Below, piece after piece: positions 36,090 through 44,737 of a stretch of DNA of 64,000 bases. Below the pieces are notes generated by a model. That model was not told the DNA's origin and did not search any database. It saw only the letters and a list, made by a program, of their open reading frames with translations. The stretch lies in contig CAWFMB010000034.1 of assembly GCA_963816685.1 (NCBI GenBank), positions 82,802 to 146,801 of the forward strand, read 5' to 3'. The position numbers and the translations under genes are program-made. Position 1 is the first letter of the stretch. Every line of letters begins with the position of its first letter. The stretch is from CAVYUC01 sp963816685. GTDB lineage: Bacteria > Bacteroidota > Bacteroidia > Bacteroidales > Prolixibacteraceae.

Positions 36090-37013
36090 AAATTAAAGGC
36101 AAAGTGTACAAGTTTTTGTGAGATTAAAACAAAACGGTAAAAATTTCAGAAGCTCGCATCCTGGACCCTCCCGATGAATCGGGATGCTCTGCCAACTGAG
36201 CTACAGACCGAAATGAGAGGCTAAAGTTACAAGTTTTTGGTAAAACCAAATAGTAAAGATTTTAATAATCTGCTTCCTGGACCCTCCCGATAAATCGGGA
36301 TGCTCTGCCAGCTGAGCTACAGACCGAAATTAAAGGCAAAGTTATAAGTTTTTGGTAAAACCAAATTGTAAAGATTTTAATAATCTGCCTCCTGGGCCCT
36401 CCCGATGAATCGGGATGCTCTGCCAGCTGAGCTACAGACCGAAATTAAAGGCAAAGTTACAAGTTTTTGGTAAAACCAAATAGTAAAGATTTTAATAATC
36501 TGCCTCCTGGACCCTCCCGATGAATCGGGATGCTCTGCCAGCTGAGCTACAGACCGAAATTAAAGGCAAAGTTATAAGTTTTTGGTAAAACCAAATTGTA
36601 AAGATTTTAATAATCTGCCTCCTGGGCCCTCCCGATGAATCGGGATGCTCTGCCAGCTGAGCTACAGACCGAAATTAAAGGCAAAGTTACAAGTTTTTGG
36701 TAAAACCAAATTGTAAAGATTTTAATAATCTGCCTCCTGGACCCTCCCGATGAATCGGGATGCTCTGCCAGCTGAGCTACAGACCGAAATTAAAGGCAAA
36801 GTTACAAGTTTTTGGTAAAACCAAATTGTAAAGATTTTAATAATCTGCCTCCTGGGCCCTCCCGATGAATCGGGATGCTCTGCCAGCTGAGCTACAGACC
36901 GAAATTAAAGGCAAAGTTACAAGTTTTTGTTAAGAACAAAACAGTAAAAAATTTCAGAAATCTGCATCCTGGACCCTCCCGATGAATCGGGATGCTCTGA
37001 CAGCTGAGCAGAT
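36090..37013 (-). repeat. Tandem array of truncated tRNA-Lys-derived units (period about 115 bp)
   Basis: Eight copies end at 36210, 36326, 36441, 36556, 36671, 36786, 36901 and about 37013. In each, the tRNA-Lys acceptor and D-arm (CGGTCTGTAGCTCAGCTGGC in most) are followed by a hairpin TCCCGA-TTCA-TCGGGA in place of the anticodon arm; the T-arm is deleted, and the 3' part reads GGGTCCAGG-AGG-CAGATT. Units alternate between CCTGGACCC and CCTGGGCCC on the plus strand. Between bodies lie a palindromic operator-like sequence and a Bacteroidota promoter. They are not functional decoding tRNAs; their role is unknown. Confidence 0.85.
36452..36480 (-). promoter_or_regulatory. Representative array-unit promoter: TTTG-N17-TAACTTTG
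   Basis: Reading on the minus strand, a TTTG box is separated by 17 bases from TAACTTTG, an exact TAnnTTTG match, about 10 bases before the tRNA-like body. The same box recurs in most units. Within the spacer, TTTGGT-TTT-ACCAAA forms a perfect palindrome overlapping the -33 box. Confidence 0.6.
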
Positions 37014-37075
37014 TTGAAATATTAATTATACATTCTATCAAAGAACAGAAGATTGAATGGTAAAGTTTACCGAAA

Positions 37076-38581
37076 TCACAATTTTACAACTACCGGTTTG
37101 CTTGGTTCACTCTCATTGTGTAATCTGTCGAGTGCCGAAATCCGGACTTCGTATTTTTGCTTTTTTCTGTTCATCCTCGAAAATTTATATTCAGAATCCG
37201 AAATGATTTTGTAAACATAATCAGGATTTTCGCTGTTGAACGGATGCCCTTTTTTGTTCAGGTAAATAACAAATTGTTTGGGTTTATCCAGTTCATTTTG
37301 AATATCGGGAGCATTCCATTTCACCTTTTTGCATCGTTTCTTTACCTTACCAACTTTAGGCGGAGGTGTATTATCGAGCCAGGGCATTGGTGGAACAATT
37401 GCAGGATTACTGAACAGGTTTAATTTCAGGCTGTCCTGAAATCCCAGTAAGTCGCGCGTAAAATGTTTGCTGCTGTAAAATGCAGAGCCGGCAATTCCTG
37501 GAATGCTGCGTAATAGTTCTATCTGCCGCGGAAGTTCATCGGGCATTCTCCATTCTTTAACCAAAGAAGCTGTGTCGCTTTTGTAAACACCGTGGCCAAT
37601 GTACATGGCCCGCTCATAAGCATGATTTTTCCACCAGTTGGCAAGCAATTCAAAATCCACTGCCGGATGTCCGATTTGCCAATACAATTGCGGGAGGCAG
37701 TAATCAATCCATCCTTTTTTCTGCCACTTTAAAATATTGGCATACAACTGATCGTAATTAGTTGCACCGGCAGTTGTTGCCGAACCTTCCGGATCGTCAG
37801 CTATATTCCGCCAAACCCCAAATGGACTGATGCCAAATTTCACCCATGGTTTTACTGATTTAATCGTATCGTTCAGCATTTCGATGAGGATATCCACATT
37901 TTCACGGCGCCAGTCGGCTTTGTTTTCAGGAAGAAAACCCCGGTTATAAGCTGCAAATGAAGCTGTATCCGGAAATTCTTCAGGAAGCGGGTAGGGGTAA
38001 AAATAATCATCAAAATGAATGGCATCCACATCATATCGCGTAACAATGTCTTTCACCACTTGAGTAACAAACTCACGGGTTTGCGGCAATCCCGGGTCGA
38101 AATACAATTTGTTCCCGTATTTCAAAATCCATTCAGGATGCTCAAATGCAACATGACTTCCTGCAAGCGGTTCTTTGAAATTCTGTGCAACACGATACGG
38201 ATTCAGCCATGCGTGAAATTCCATTCCCCGTTTATGGCATTCTTCAATCCAGAATTTCAACGGGTCATAAAAAGGTTCAGGCGCTTTTCCCGGAGTGCCG
38301 GTCAAATATCTTGACCAGGGCTCCAGATCAGAAGGATAAAATGCATCTGCAGCCGGACGTATTTGCAAAATAACAGCATTCATTCCCAATTGTTGTTGCA
38401 GGTTAAGAATGACAATCGCTTCCTGTTTCTGTTCCTCTGTGGTTAATCCTGGTTTCGATGGCCAGTCGATATTCACTACGGTGGCTACCCAAACTGCCCT
38501 GAATTCATATTTCTTTTTTGCTGTTTGTGCGAAAAGCAATGCGGGAATGAATAAAAAATAAAATATGATGATTCTTTTCAT
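37076..38581 (-). CDS. GHL10 family exported glycoside hydrolase (DigH/YngK-like)
   Basis: 501 residues with a signal peptide (MKRIIIFYFLFIPALLFAQ). EFRAVWVATVVNIDWPS, then NAVILQIRPAADAFYPSD, FHAWLNPYRV and the DAIHFDDYFYPYP segment define the GHL10 (DUF187) catalytic barrel; a C-terminal Ig-like domain occupies about residues 400-500. The E. coli relative DigH cleaves denuded peptidoglycan glycans at the division site. This matches the SpoIID/LytB, AmpG and MurQ neighbours. It is separated from the kinase/murQ pair by a divergent gap. Confidence 0.85.
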   Translation of the reverse strand: MKRIIIFYFLFIPALLFAQTAKKKYEFRAVWVATVVNIDWPSKPGLTTEEQKQEAIVILNLQQQLGMNAVILQIRPAADAFYPSDLEPWSRYLTGTPGKAPEPFYDPLKFWIEECHKRGMEFHAWLNPYRVAQNFKEPLAGSHVAFEHPEWILKYGNKLYFDPGLPQTREFVTQVVKDIVTRYDVDAIHFDDYFYPYPLPEEFPDTASFAAYNRGFLPENKADWRRENVDILIEMLNDTIKSVKPWVKFGISPFGVWRNIADDPEGSATTAGATNYDQLYANILKWQKKGWIDYCLPQLYWQIGHPAVDFELLANWWKNHAYERAMYIGHGVYKSDTASLVKEWRMPDELPRQIELLRSIPGIAGSAFYSSKHFTRDLLGFQDSLKLNLFSNPAIVPPMPWLDNTPPPKVGKVKKRCKKVKWNAPDIQNELDKPKQFVIYLNKKGHPFNSENPDYVYKIISDSEYKFSRMNRKKQKYEVRISALDRLHNESEPSKPVVVKL

Positions 38582-38727
38582 GTCGCTAAAACTTCAGTAT
38601 ATTTTGATTAATCCGGCAAGTCAGTTGTAATTTTAGTTTGTACAAAATTAGTTATTTCAAATTCAGAAGGAAACCGGAAAATATTTATTTCGGTGTTAAT
38701 TATTAATTTTGACAAAAAACTGCAAAA

Positions 38728-39570
38728 ATGATAGTAGTCGCCGATAGTGGTTCCACCAAAACGAGCTGGTGTTTTTCTGCCGAAGATAATAATTTCCGGA
38801 ATATAAGTACGGGAGGAATAAATCCATTTTTCCGTACTACCGATGACATTTATTCGGAATTGAAGCAAAAGCTGGATTCGGCAACGGGCAACCATGTGGA
38901 GCAGGTGTTTTTTTACGGTGCCGGAATTGTAAATCAGGAAAAAGGAAATGTGGTAAAAACAGCACTTCAGCAATTATTTCCTGAGGCCAAAATTGAAACT
39001 CAAAGTGATTTGATGGCCGCTGCCCGTGCAACACTTGGAAATAAAAGTGGAATTGCCTGTATTTTGGGAACAGGTTCCAATTCATGTTTATACAATGGTC
39101 GTGAAATTCAGGAACACATTCCGCCGCTGGGTTTTATTCTTGGCGACGAAGGCAGTGGTGCAGTTTTGGGACGCAAACTTACTGGCGATTTCCTTAAAAA
39201 AATAATGCCGGCAGATTTGGCAGAGCAATTCAAAAAACATTATCCTATGGAATATGTCGATTTTTTAAATGGCGTTTACCGAAATGAAAAACCAAACATG
39301 TTTCTGGCTGCTTTTGTTCCGTTTCTAAAAGAAAATATAAATCATAATTATTGCAGCAATCTTGTAATTAAGACATTTGAGGAATTTATTATGAGAAATG
39401 TGGCCCAATACACAGATTATAATAAACAACCCGTTTGTTTTGTAGGGTCGGTTGCTTATCATTTTCAGGAACAATTAAAGAAGGTGCTGAAAAATCAGCA
39501 GTTAAATCCGGGTATCATTGTGAAGGAACCATTGAAAAAATTAGTCGAATATCATATGCAACAAAAATAA
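38728..39570 (+). CDS. BadF/BcrA-type ATPase sugar kinase (N-acetylglucosamine/MurNAc kinase-like)
   Basis: 280 residues. DSGSTKTSWCF is the ASKHA phosphate-1 motif, TQSDLMAAARATLG and CILGTGSNSCLYNG the phosphate-2 region, and GFILGDEGSGAVLGRKL the sugar-binding segment of the GlcNAc-kinase/BadF family. murQ starts one base after its stop. In this pairing the enzyme probably phosphorylates MurNAc or GlcNAc, giving MurNAc-6-phosphate for MurQ. Substrate is inferred from the neighbour. Confidence 0.85.
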   Translation: MIVVADSGSTKTSWCFSAEDNNFRNISTGGINPFFRTTDDIYSELKQKLDSATGNHVEQVFFYGAGIVNQEKGNVVKTALQQLFPEAKIETQSDLMAAARATLGNKSGIACILGTGSNSCLYNGREIQEHIPPLGFILGDEGSGAVLGRKLTGDFLKKIMPADLAEQFKKHYPMEYVDFLNGVYRNEKPNMFLAAFVPFLKENINHNYCSNLVIKTFEEFIMRNVAQYTDYNKQPVCFVGSVAYHFQEQLKKVLKNQQLNPGIIVKEPLKKLVEYHMQQK

Positions 39571-39571
39571 T

Positions 39572-40390
39572 ATGAACAATATAACAGAATCGGAATCAAA
39601 TTACAATAATCTTGAAAAGATGAGTGTCAGAGAAGTTCTGGAGGGCATTCATAATGAAGATAAAAAAGTGTTGCCTGCAATTGAAAAGGTAATACCGCAA
39701 ATTGAAAAACTGGTAAATGAAATTGTTCCCCGGGTAAAAAAAGGGGGCCGTTTGTTTTATGTTGGCGCAGGTACAAGTGGACGGCTTGGAATTTTGGATG
39801 CTTCTGAAATCCCGCCAACCTATGGGGTAGGTTACGATTTGGTAATCGGAATAATTGCCGGTGGCGACAGAGCCATCCGAAAAGCTGTGGAATCTGCAGA
39901 AGATAATGAAAATCTATCCTGGAAAGAACTGAGCCAGTTTAACCTGAATTATCTGGATACTATTGTAGGAATTGCAGCTTCAGGAAGAACTCCTTATGTG
40001 GTAGGCGCAGTTAAAAACGCCAGGCAAAATGGCATTTTAACCGCCTGCGTTACAAGCAATCCTGAGTCGGTTCTGGCCCAAAATGTAGATATTCCGGTTG
40101 AGGTGGTTACAGGTCCTGAATTTGTTACCGGCAGCACCCGAATGAAAGCCGGAACAGCGCAAAAACTAATCCTGAATATGATTACAACAACATTGATGAT
40201 TCAGCTTGGCCGTGTGAAAGGAAATAAAATGGTTAACATGCAGTTAACGAACCAGAAACTTGTTGAACGCGGAGTAAGAATGATTCAGGAGGAACTTGGA
40301 TATTCTGAAACAAAAGCACGGCGGCTGCTTTTGTTGCATGGCTCAGTGCAAAAGGTTTTAAATGAGTTTTCGATTAATCGCGATGAATAA
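39572..40390 (+). CDS. murQ: N-acetylmuramic acid 6-phosphate etherase
   Basis: 272 residues. Diagnostic MurQ segments are GGRLFYVGAGTSGRLGILDASE, PPTYG, GGDRAIRKAVESAEDN (catalytic Glu region) and TGSTRMKAGTAQKLILNM. The enzyme removes the D-lactyl ether of MurNAc-6-P to give GlcNAc-6-P. The protein is about 25 residues shorter than the E. coli enzyme at the C-terminus. The gene is translationally linked to the kinase and ends near the putative small RNA and its terminator. Confidence 0.95.
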   Translation: MNNITESESNYNNLEKMSVREVLEGIHNEDKKVLPAIEKVIPQIEKLVNEIVPRVKKGGRLFYVGAGTSGRLGILDASEIPPTYGVGYDLVIGIIAGGDRAIRKAVESAEDNENLSWKELSQFNLNYLDTIVGIAASGRTPYVVGAVKNARQNGILTACVTSNPESVLAQNVDIPVEVVTGPEFVTGSTRMKAGTAQKLILNMITTTLMIQLGRVKGNKMVNMQLTNQKLVERGVRMIQEELGYSETKARRLLLLHGSVQKVLNEFSINRDE

Positions 40391-40432
40391 ATTCTGAATT
40401 CCAAAAGCTGTATTCAAGTTTAAAAAAATTGA

Positions 40433-40635
40433 TATCTTTGTCACTTTATTAAAGTGTTCTGTTGGTATTGAAGAATTTTAAAAGCAATGTAACATAAATT
40501 GCTTTAAACATAATATTTAAGATTAACTGCAGGCTTGTCGTTCTGGCTTGTTTGTAGTTTATTAGGTTTAGTTGGTTTAGGTTAGTTCCCGTTTTACGGG
40601 AGCGTGAAAGGCTGTCGTTGGGCAGCCTTTTTTTT
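40433..40635 (+). ncRNA. Possible small RNA ending in a strong terminator
   Basis: TATCTTTG at 40433-40440 is an exact -7 match, and the region ends in the terminator at 40607-40631, giving a candidate transcript of about 190 nt. Hairpins within it include AAAGCAAT...ATTGCTTT near 40483-40508 and CCCG-TTTTA-CGGG near 40589-40601. No clear -33 TTTG is present. The size would fit 6S RNA, but I could not confirm a closing helix, so the family is left open. It may also be only the 3' end of the murQ transcript. Confidence 0.35.
40607..40633 (+). terminator. Rho-independent terminator after murQ / small RNA
   Basis: AAAGGCTG pairs with CAGCCTTT around a short loop and is followed by eight T residues. 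Confidence 0.85.
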
Positions 40636-40769
40636 ATATGCTATGCAGGCTTAATACTTGCAGAATAAAAAGTAAAGTTACTTTTTATGCACCTTTTTAA
40701 TTTCTCTGAATTCATCTGTAGTTTTATTCAGTACTGAAAACTGAGTTTGTTAAATCAAAAAAATGAAAT

Positions 40770-40925
40770 GAACAAACAAGAAAACCTGTCAGTGACTAAA
40801 ACATCCTGCGGAACTAAATATGGCTTTTTGTAGTCTCGGGTAATCATCATCCCGGTATTCGGAACTACATTAAACCCCAACTTTACATTGAGTTTAATAT
40901 TCCCCGGATTAGGCTCAGATACCTC
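40770..40925 (-). pseudogene. Remnant of a Gfo/Idh-type oxidoreductase gene 3' end
   Basis: Translated on the minus strand the region reads ...NTGMMITRDYKKPYLVPQDV, which aligns with the C-terminus of the intact oxidoreductase 600 bases to the right (ADMMLTRNYRKPYVVSQDV). The DNA similarity is visible (CATCCTGCGGAACTA versus CATCCTGCGAAACTA). No start, no upstream homology and no stop at the expected place are seen, so it is a fragment. The preceding residues GWEVSEPNPGNIKLNV suggest a related but distinct paralogue. Confidence 0.6.
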
Positions 40926-41067
40926 CCATCCTCTTTTTAAATTTTAGGATTCTAAAAAAAAGAATTGTTTGAACCCAATATCCAACCAGAAGTCTTCTTA
41001 TTCTGTTTTTACGAAATTTTCGGGAGTTTTTCTCCTCTATTTCAACCGTATTATCGTCGTATCAACG

Positions 41068-41180
41068 TTATATCAAATTCGCATTATACTCTTATTAAAT
41101 TCGCATTAAATTCGCACTAAATTCGCGAAATCGCGAATTTAGTGCGAATTTAGTGCGAGTATAGTACGAATTTAATACGG
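41068..41180. repeat. Large inverted repeat built from AAATTCGCACT units
   Basis: Two arms of about 50 bp made of 11-12 bp tandem units, AAATTCGCACT on the left and the complementary AGTGCGAATTT on the right, meet at CGCGAAATCGCG (41124-41135). Some units have mutated (GCATT, GAGTATAGT). No gene is present. The structure could form a long cruciform or an RNA hairpin. Confidence 0.7.
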
Positions 41181-41357
41181 ACCAAAACCCTCTCATCTAT
41201 AGCTTTCAAATTTTTAAGAGTGACTCCGGTGTTTTGGAAATAATGAAACCAAACAGAATCAAGAGGTTAAATCACATTAGGTTAATCACGTGATAATCCA
41301 TTCGCAGGAATTATGAATCCTATTTTATTTTCCTCCTGCGGGATACAAAATATTTGC

Positions 41358-41388
41358 AAAAAAAAATCCGGTCTGAAAGGACCGGATT
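41358..41388 (-). terminator. Rho-independent terminator of the Gfo/Idh oxidoreductase gene
   Basis: Minus-strand AATCCGGTC and GACCGGATT pair around a short loop, followed by about nine T residues. Confidence 0.9.
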
Positions 41389-41409
41389 GAATATATCAAA
41401 GATTAAAAA

Positions 41410-42783
41410 TTACACATCCTGCGAAACTACATATGGTTTTCTGTAGTTTCGGGTAAGCATCATGTCGGCTTCAGGGTCATTTACAAATCTTTCGTAACTT
41501 CCATTAAAGTTCAATTCACGTTTTAACTGATACGAAATATTGGCAAGTGCCGGCAATGCCGATGAATAGAACCCTTCATTAATATCACAATGCAGATCGT
41601 AATTGTTGCCCGAACGGATGGCATCAATAAAGTTTGCATAATGTTCAGTTCCTCCCGGAGGAGCAAGGAATGTAGGATCCGAAGGCGTATCGGAAGTGGC
41701 AAGATCAGAGCCGGCGAATGGTTCTTTTTCCCGCTGACGGAATGCTTTCCAGGTGCTGCCGTTCAGTTCAAGATAACCATCGGTTCCGTAAAACATGTTG
41801 CCGATTTTTATATCCAGTCCCGATTCACCATGGGTAAATCGTCCACGGGTTTCAAATTCAAGTACTTTTCCGTCTTCGTAGGTGAACAATGAAGTTTGGG
41901 TATTTGGTGTTTCCTGTGAACACTCCGTCGGGCTGATTCCGTATATTCCACCGGTGGAGAAAATAGAAACCGGGTGCTCCTTTTTATTCAGTCCCCAGCG
42001 TGCAATATCAAACTGGTGAGGACCCTGGTTTCCTGTGTCTCCGTTTCCTGTATCCCAGTGCCAGTGCCAGTTGTAATGTCCTTTTTTCTCATTGTACGGG
42101 CGCCATGCTGCGGGTCCGAGCCACATGTCGTAATGCAGTTTTTCGGGCGGCATGCCATCAGGCGAAATACCAAAAGAATCACGCGGTTTATAACATAGTC
42201 CTTTCGACATATAAACATCGCCTATTCCTCCGTCGTGCAAGAATTTCATGGCTTGCATGACGTTTGCAATCGAGCGGTTTTGAAAACCTATCTGCACCCT
42301 TACATTATATTTCCGGGCAGCTTCAATCATCTTCCTGCCTTCGAAAACATTATGACTTGCAGGTTTTTCGCAGTAAACATGTTTTCCGGCCTGTGCGGCC
42401 CAGATGGTTGCCAACGCATGCCAGTGGTTTGGCGTGGCAACTGAAACTGCATCAATTTCCTTATCGTCGAAAACGCGGCGCATGTCCCATTCAGTTAGGG
42501 GTTTTGTACCAATTGCCTTTTCAACATTTTTTACCCGTTCAGGATAAAGTTCCTCGTCAACATCGCAAATGGTTTTCAGAAAAACATTGCGGTTTTCCTT
42601 TAGTGAACACCAGTTTCGGATATGGGTGTTTCCCTGACCCCGGACTCCGATCGACGCAATAGTAATTCGTTCATTGGCTCCAATAACTGAAGCATAGGAT
42701 TTAGCGCTTAACCCTAATCCGCCAATTGTTATACCGGCAGTTCCTATAAGGCTTTTCTTAATAAAATCTCTTCGTTCTGTCAT
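41410..42783 (-). CDS. Exported (Tat) Gfo/Idh/MocA family oxidoreductase
   Basis: 457 residues. The N-terminus MTERRDFIKKSLIGTAGITI is a twin-arginine signal with the RRDF(I)K motif. A Rossmann segment (ASIGVRGQG) and CEKPASHN (the EKP catalytic-lysine motif of Gfo/Idh enzymes) follow, and the GGTEHYANFIDAIRSG and GFYSSALPALANISY segments belong to the C-terminal domain. NAD(P)-dependent oxidation of a glycoside or polyol in the periplasm is inferred; the substrate is unknown. Confidence 0.88.
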   Translation of the reverse strand: MTERRDFIKKSLIGTAGITIGGLGLSAKSYASVIGANERITIASIGVRGQGNTHIRNWCSLKENRNVFLKTICDVDEELYPERVKNVEKAIGTKPLTEWDMRRVFDDKEIDAVSVATPNHWHALATIWAAQAGKHVYCEKPASHNVFEGRKMIEAARKYNVRVQIGFQNRSIANVMQAMKFLHDGGIGDVYMSKGLCYKPRDSFGISPDGMPPEKLHYDMWLGPAAWRPYNEKKGHYNWHWHWDTGNGDTGNQGPHQFDIARWGLNKKEHPVSIFSTGGIYGISPTECSQETPNTQTSLFTYEDGKVLEFETRGRFTHGESGLDIKIGNMFYGTDGYLELNGSTWKAFRQREKEPFAGSDLATSDTPSDPTFLAPPGGTEHYANFIDAIRSGNNYDLHCDINEGFYSSALPALANISYQLKRELNFNGSYERFVNDPEADMMLTRNYRKPYVVSQDV

Positions 42784-42887
42784 TTTAAAATTTTTATTGA
42801 TTTAGATTTTAGGGGTTCAATTTACCAAAATGAATGCAAAAAGAAGGAAAAAACAGAAATTCTTTTTATCGTAAAAATAGATTCACC

Positions 42888-44018
42888 CGGTGACCTGGGG
42901 TTATCGGGTGAAGGTCACTGGCGTATTTCTTTTCACCGGTTGACTTTTTTGTCACCCGGTGAATAGGTTCCTGGCCACATTCGTTGATATTGTAAATGAT
43001 TTTTTGGTTGTAAATTCAACAGGACTTTATGCTTGTTTACCTGGTGAATCAACATATTCACCCGGTGACCTGAAGTCAACGGGTGAAGGTCATTAGTGCG
43101 TATTTCTTTTCACCGGATGACTTTTTTGTCACCCGGTGAATAGGTTCCTTGCCACATTCGTTGATATTGTAAATGATTTTTTGGTTGTAAATTCAACAGG
43201 ACTTTATGCTTGTTTACTGGTGAATCAACATATTCACCCGGTGACCTGAAGTCAACGGGTGAAAGTCACTGGTGCGTATTTCTTTTCACCGGATGACTTT
43301 TTTTGTCACCCGGTGAATAGGTTCCTTGCCACATTCGTTGATATTGTAAATGATTTTTTGGTTGTAAATTCAACAGGACTTTATGCTTGTTTACCTGGTG
43401 AATCAACATATTCACCCGGTGACCTGAAGTCAACGGGTGAAGGTAGCCGGTTGTGTCTTTTCACCGGTTGACTTTTTTGTCACCCGGTGAATAGGTTCCT
43501 GGCCACATTCGTTGATATTGTAAATGATTTTTTGGTTGTAAATTCAACAGGATTTTATGCTTGTTTACTGGTGACTCAACATATTCACCCGGTGACCTGA
43601 AGTCAACGGGTGAAGGTAGCCGGTTGTGTCTTTTCACCGGATGACTTTTTTGTCACCCGGTGAATAGGTTCCTGGCCACATTCGTTGATATTGTAAATGA
43701 TTTTTTGGTTGAAAATTCAACGGGACTTTATGCTTGTTTACTGGTGACTCAACATATTCACCCGGTGACCTGAAGTCAACGGGTGAAGGTAGCCGGTTGT
43801 GTCTTTTCACCGGTTGACTTTTTTGTCACCCGGTGAATAGGTTCCTGGCCACATTCGTTGATATTGTAAATGATTTTTTGGTTGTAAATTCAACAGGACT
43901 TTATACTTGTTTACTGGTGACTCAACATATTCACCCGGTGACTTGAAGTCAACGGGTGAAGGTTACTAACGCGTATTTCTTTTCACCGGATGTCTTCTTT
44001 GTCACCCGGTGAATAATC
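42888..44018. repeat. REP-like array: paired-hairpin units of 173-177 bp
   Basis: Seven H1-H2 hairpin pairs precede the transposase gene. H1 begins with TTCACCCGGTGAC at 42891, 43057, 43233, 43411, 43584, 43757 and 43930 and folds with ACGGGTGAA; H2 (TTCACCGG-ATGAC...GTCAC-CCGGTGAA) lies about 50 bp later, with a small mismatch in the stem. Between pairs are ~85-bp spacers with GGTTCCT(G/T)GCCACATTCG. Some copies are degenerate. The layout resembles a REP/BIME array. Confidence 0.85.
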
Positions 44019-44104
44019 CAAATAAAAAAATCAATTCCAATTACCACAAAGTGACCATTTTCCGCTTAAAAAAATTATTTTTATTGGAAATTTACTTCTC
44101 TTTT

Positions 44105-44737
44105 ATGCAGCTTGAAACGAATAATATCTATCACATTTTTAATCGTGGGAACAATTCACAAATGATCTTCTTTAATCGCGATAATTACTTGTTTTTTCTT
44201 AAGAAAATTAAAGTTCATATCATTCCTTTTGCGGATGTAATGGCCTGGTTTTTAATGCCAAATCATTTTCATATAATGGTTTATATCAACTTTCTGAAAA
44301 TTAAGACTTGTGTATCCCTGGGCGAAAGCAAAGACAGATTTGGGGTACATTGGGGAACAGTTTCCAATACAGAACAAATTATTAATAAATCAATCGCTGT
44401 AATGCTTCGTTCTTATACGAGGGCAATAAACAATCAGGAAGGAAGAAGTGGTTCATTATTTCAGATGAAAACAAAAGCAACTTGTTTAACAGATAATTCT
44501 GAAATTACACCGGCATGGTTTCAATCAAATTTTGGAACTGTTATTAATATTCCGGATCCTGAAAAATCTTATCCTCAGGTTTGCTTTAATTATATTCATC
44601 AAAATCCCGTGTCTGCAAGATTAGTTCAACATCAGGATGAATGGGAGTTTTCTTCTTATCGGGACTATTCAGGTTTGCGGGATGGAAAATTGATTAACAG
44701 GGAAAGGGCAAATGAATTTGGGTTGAAAATTCAATAG
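44105..44737 (+). CDS. REP-associated tyrosine transposase (RAYT, Y1/HUH superfamily)
   Basis: The frame opens at 44009, but the ATG at 44105 (MQLETNNIYHIFNRGNN) is the family start, giving 211 residues. The metal-binding HUH motif is NHFH (H54, H56) and the probable catalytic Tyr is Y104 in SYTRAINN, followed by GSLFQMK. RAYTs are single-strand nucleases that act on REP hairpins. The gene stands between two groups of such hairpins and its last bases resemble the array spacers. All expected motifs are present, so activity is plausible. Confidence 0.88.
   Translation: MQLETNNIYHIFNRGNNSQMIFFNRDNYLFFLKKIKVHIIPFADVMAWFLMPNHFHIMVYINFLKIKTCVSLGESKDRFGVHWGTVSNTEQIINKSIAVMLRSYTRAINNQEGRSGSLFQMKTKATCLTDNSEITPAWFQSNFGTVINIPDPEKSYPQVCFNYIHQNPVSARLVQHQDEWEFSSYRDYSGLRDGKLINRERANEFGLKIQ

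Noticed and set aside
35946..36140. 64-residue frame over the tRNA-Lys region
   Set aside because: Shadow of the tRNA genes and repeats.
36090..37013. A CRISPR array as the explanation for the ~115-bp repeat
   Set aside because: Units are longer than CRISPR repeats, have no variable spacers, and carry tRNA-like segments; no cas genes are nearby.
36016..37013. Selenocysteine or opal-suppressor tRNA reading of the array copies
   Set aside because: The nominal TCA sits in a four-base hairpin loop (TCCCGA-TTCA-TCGGGA), so no seven-base anticodon loop can form.
43259..43471. 70-residue frame inside the REP-like array
   Set aside because: It is made of repeat DNA and recurs only because the hairpin units repeat; no coding signal.
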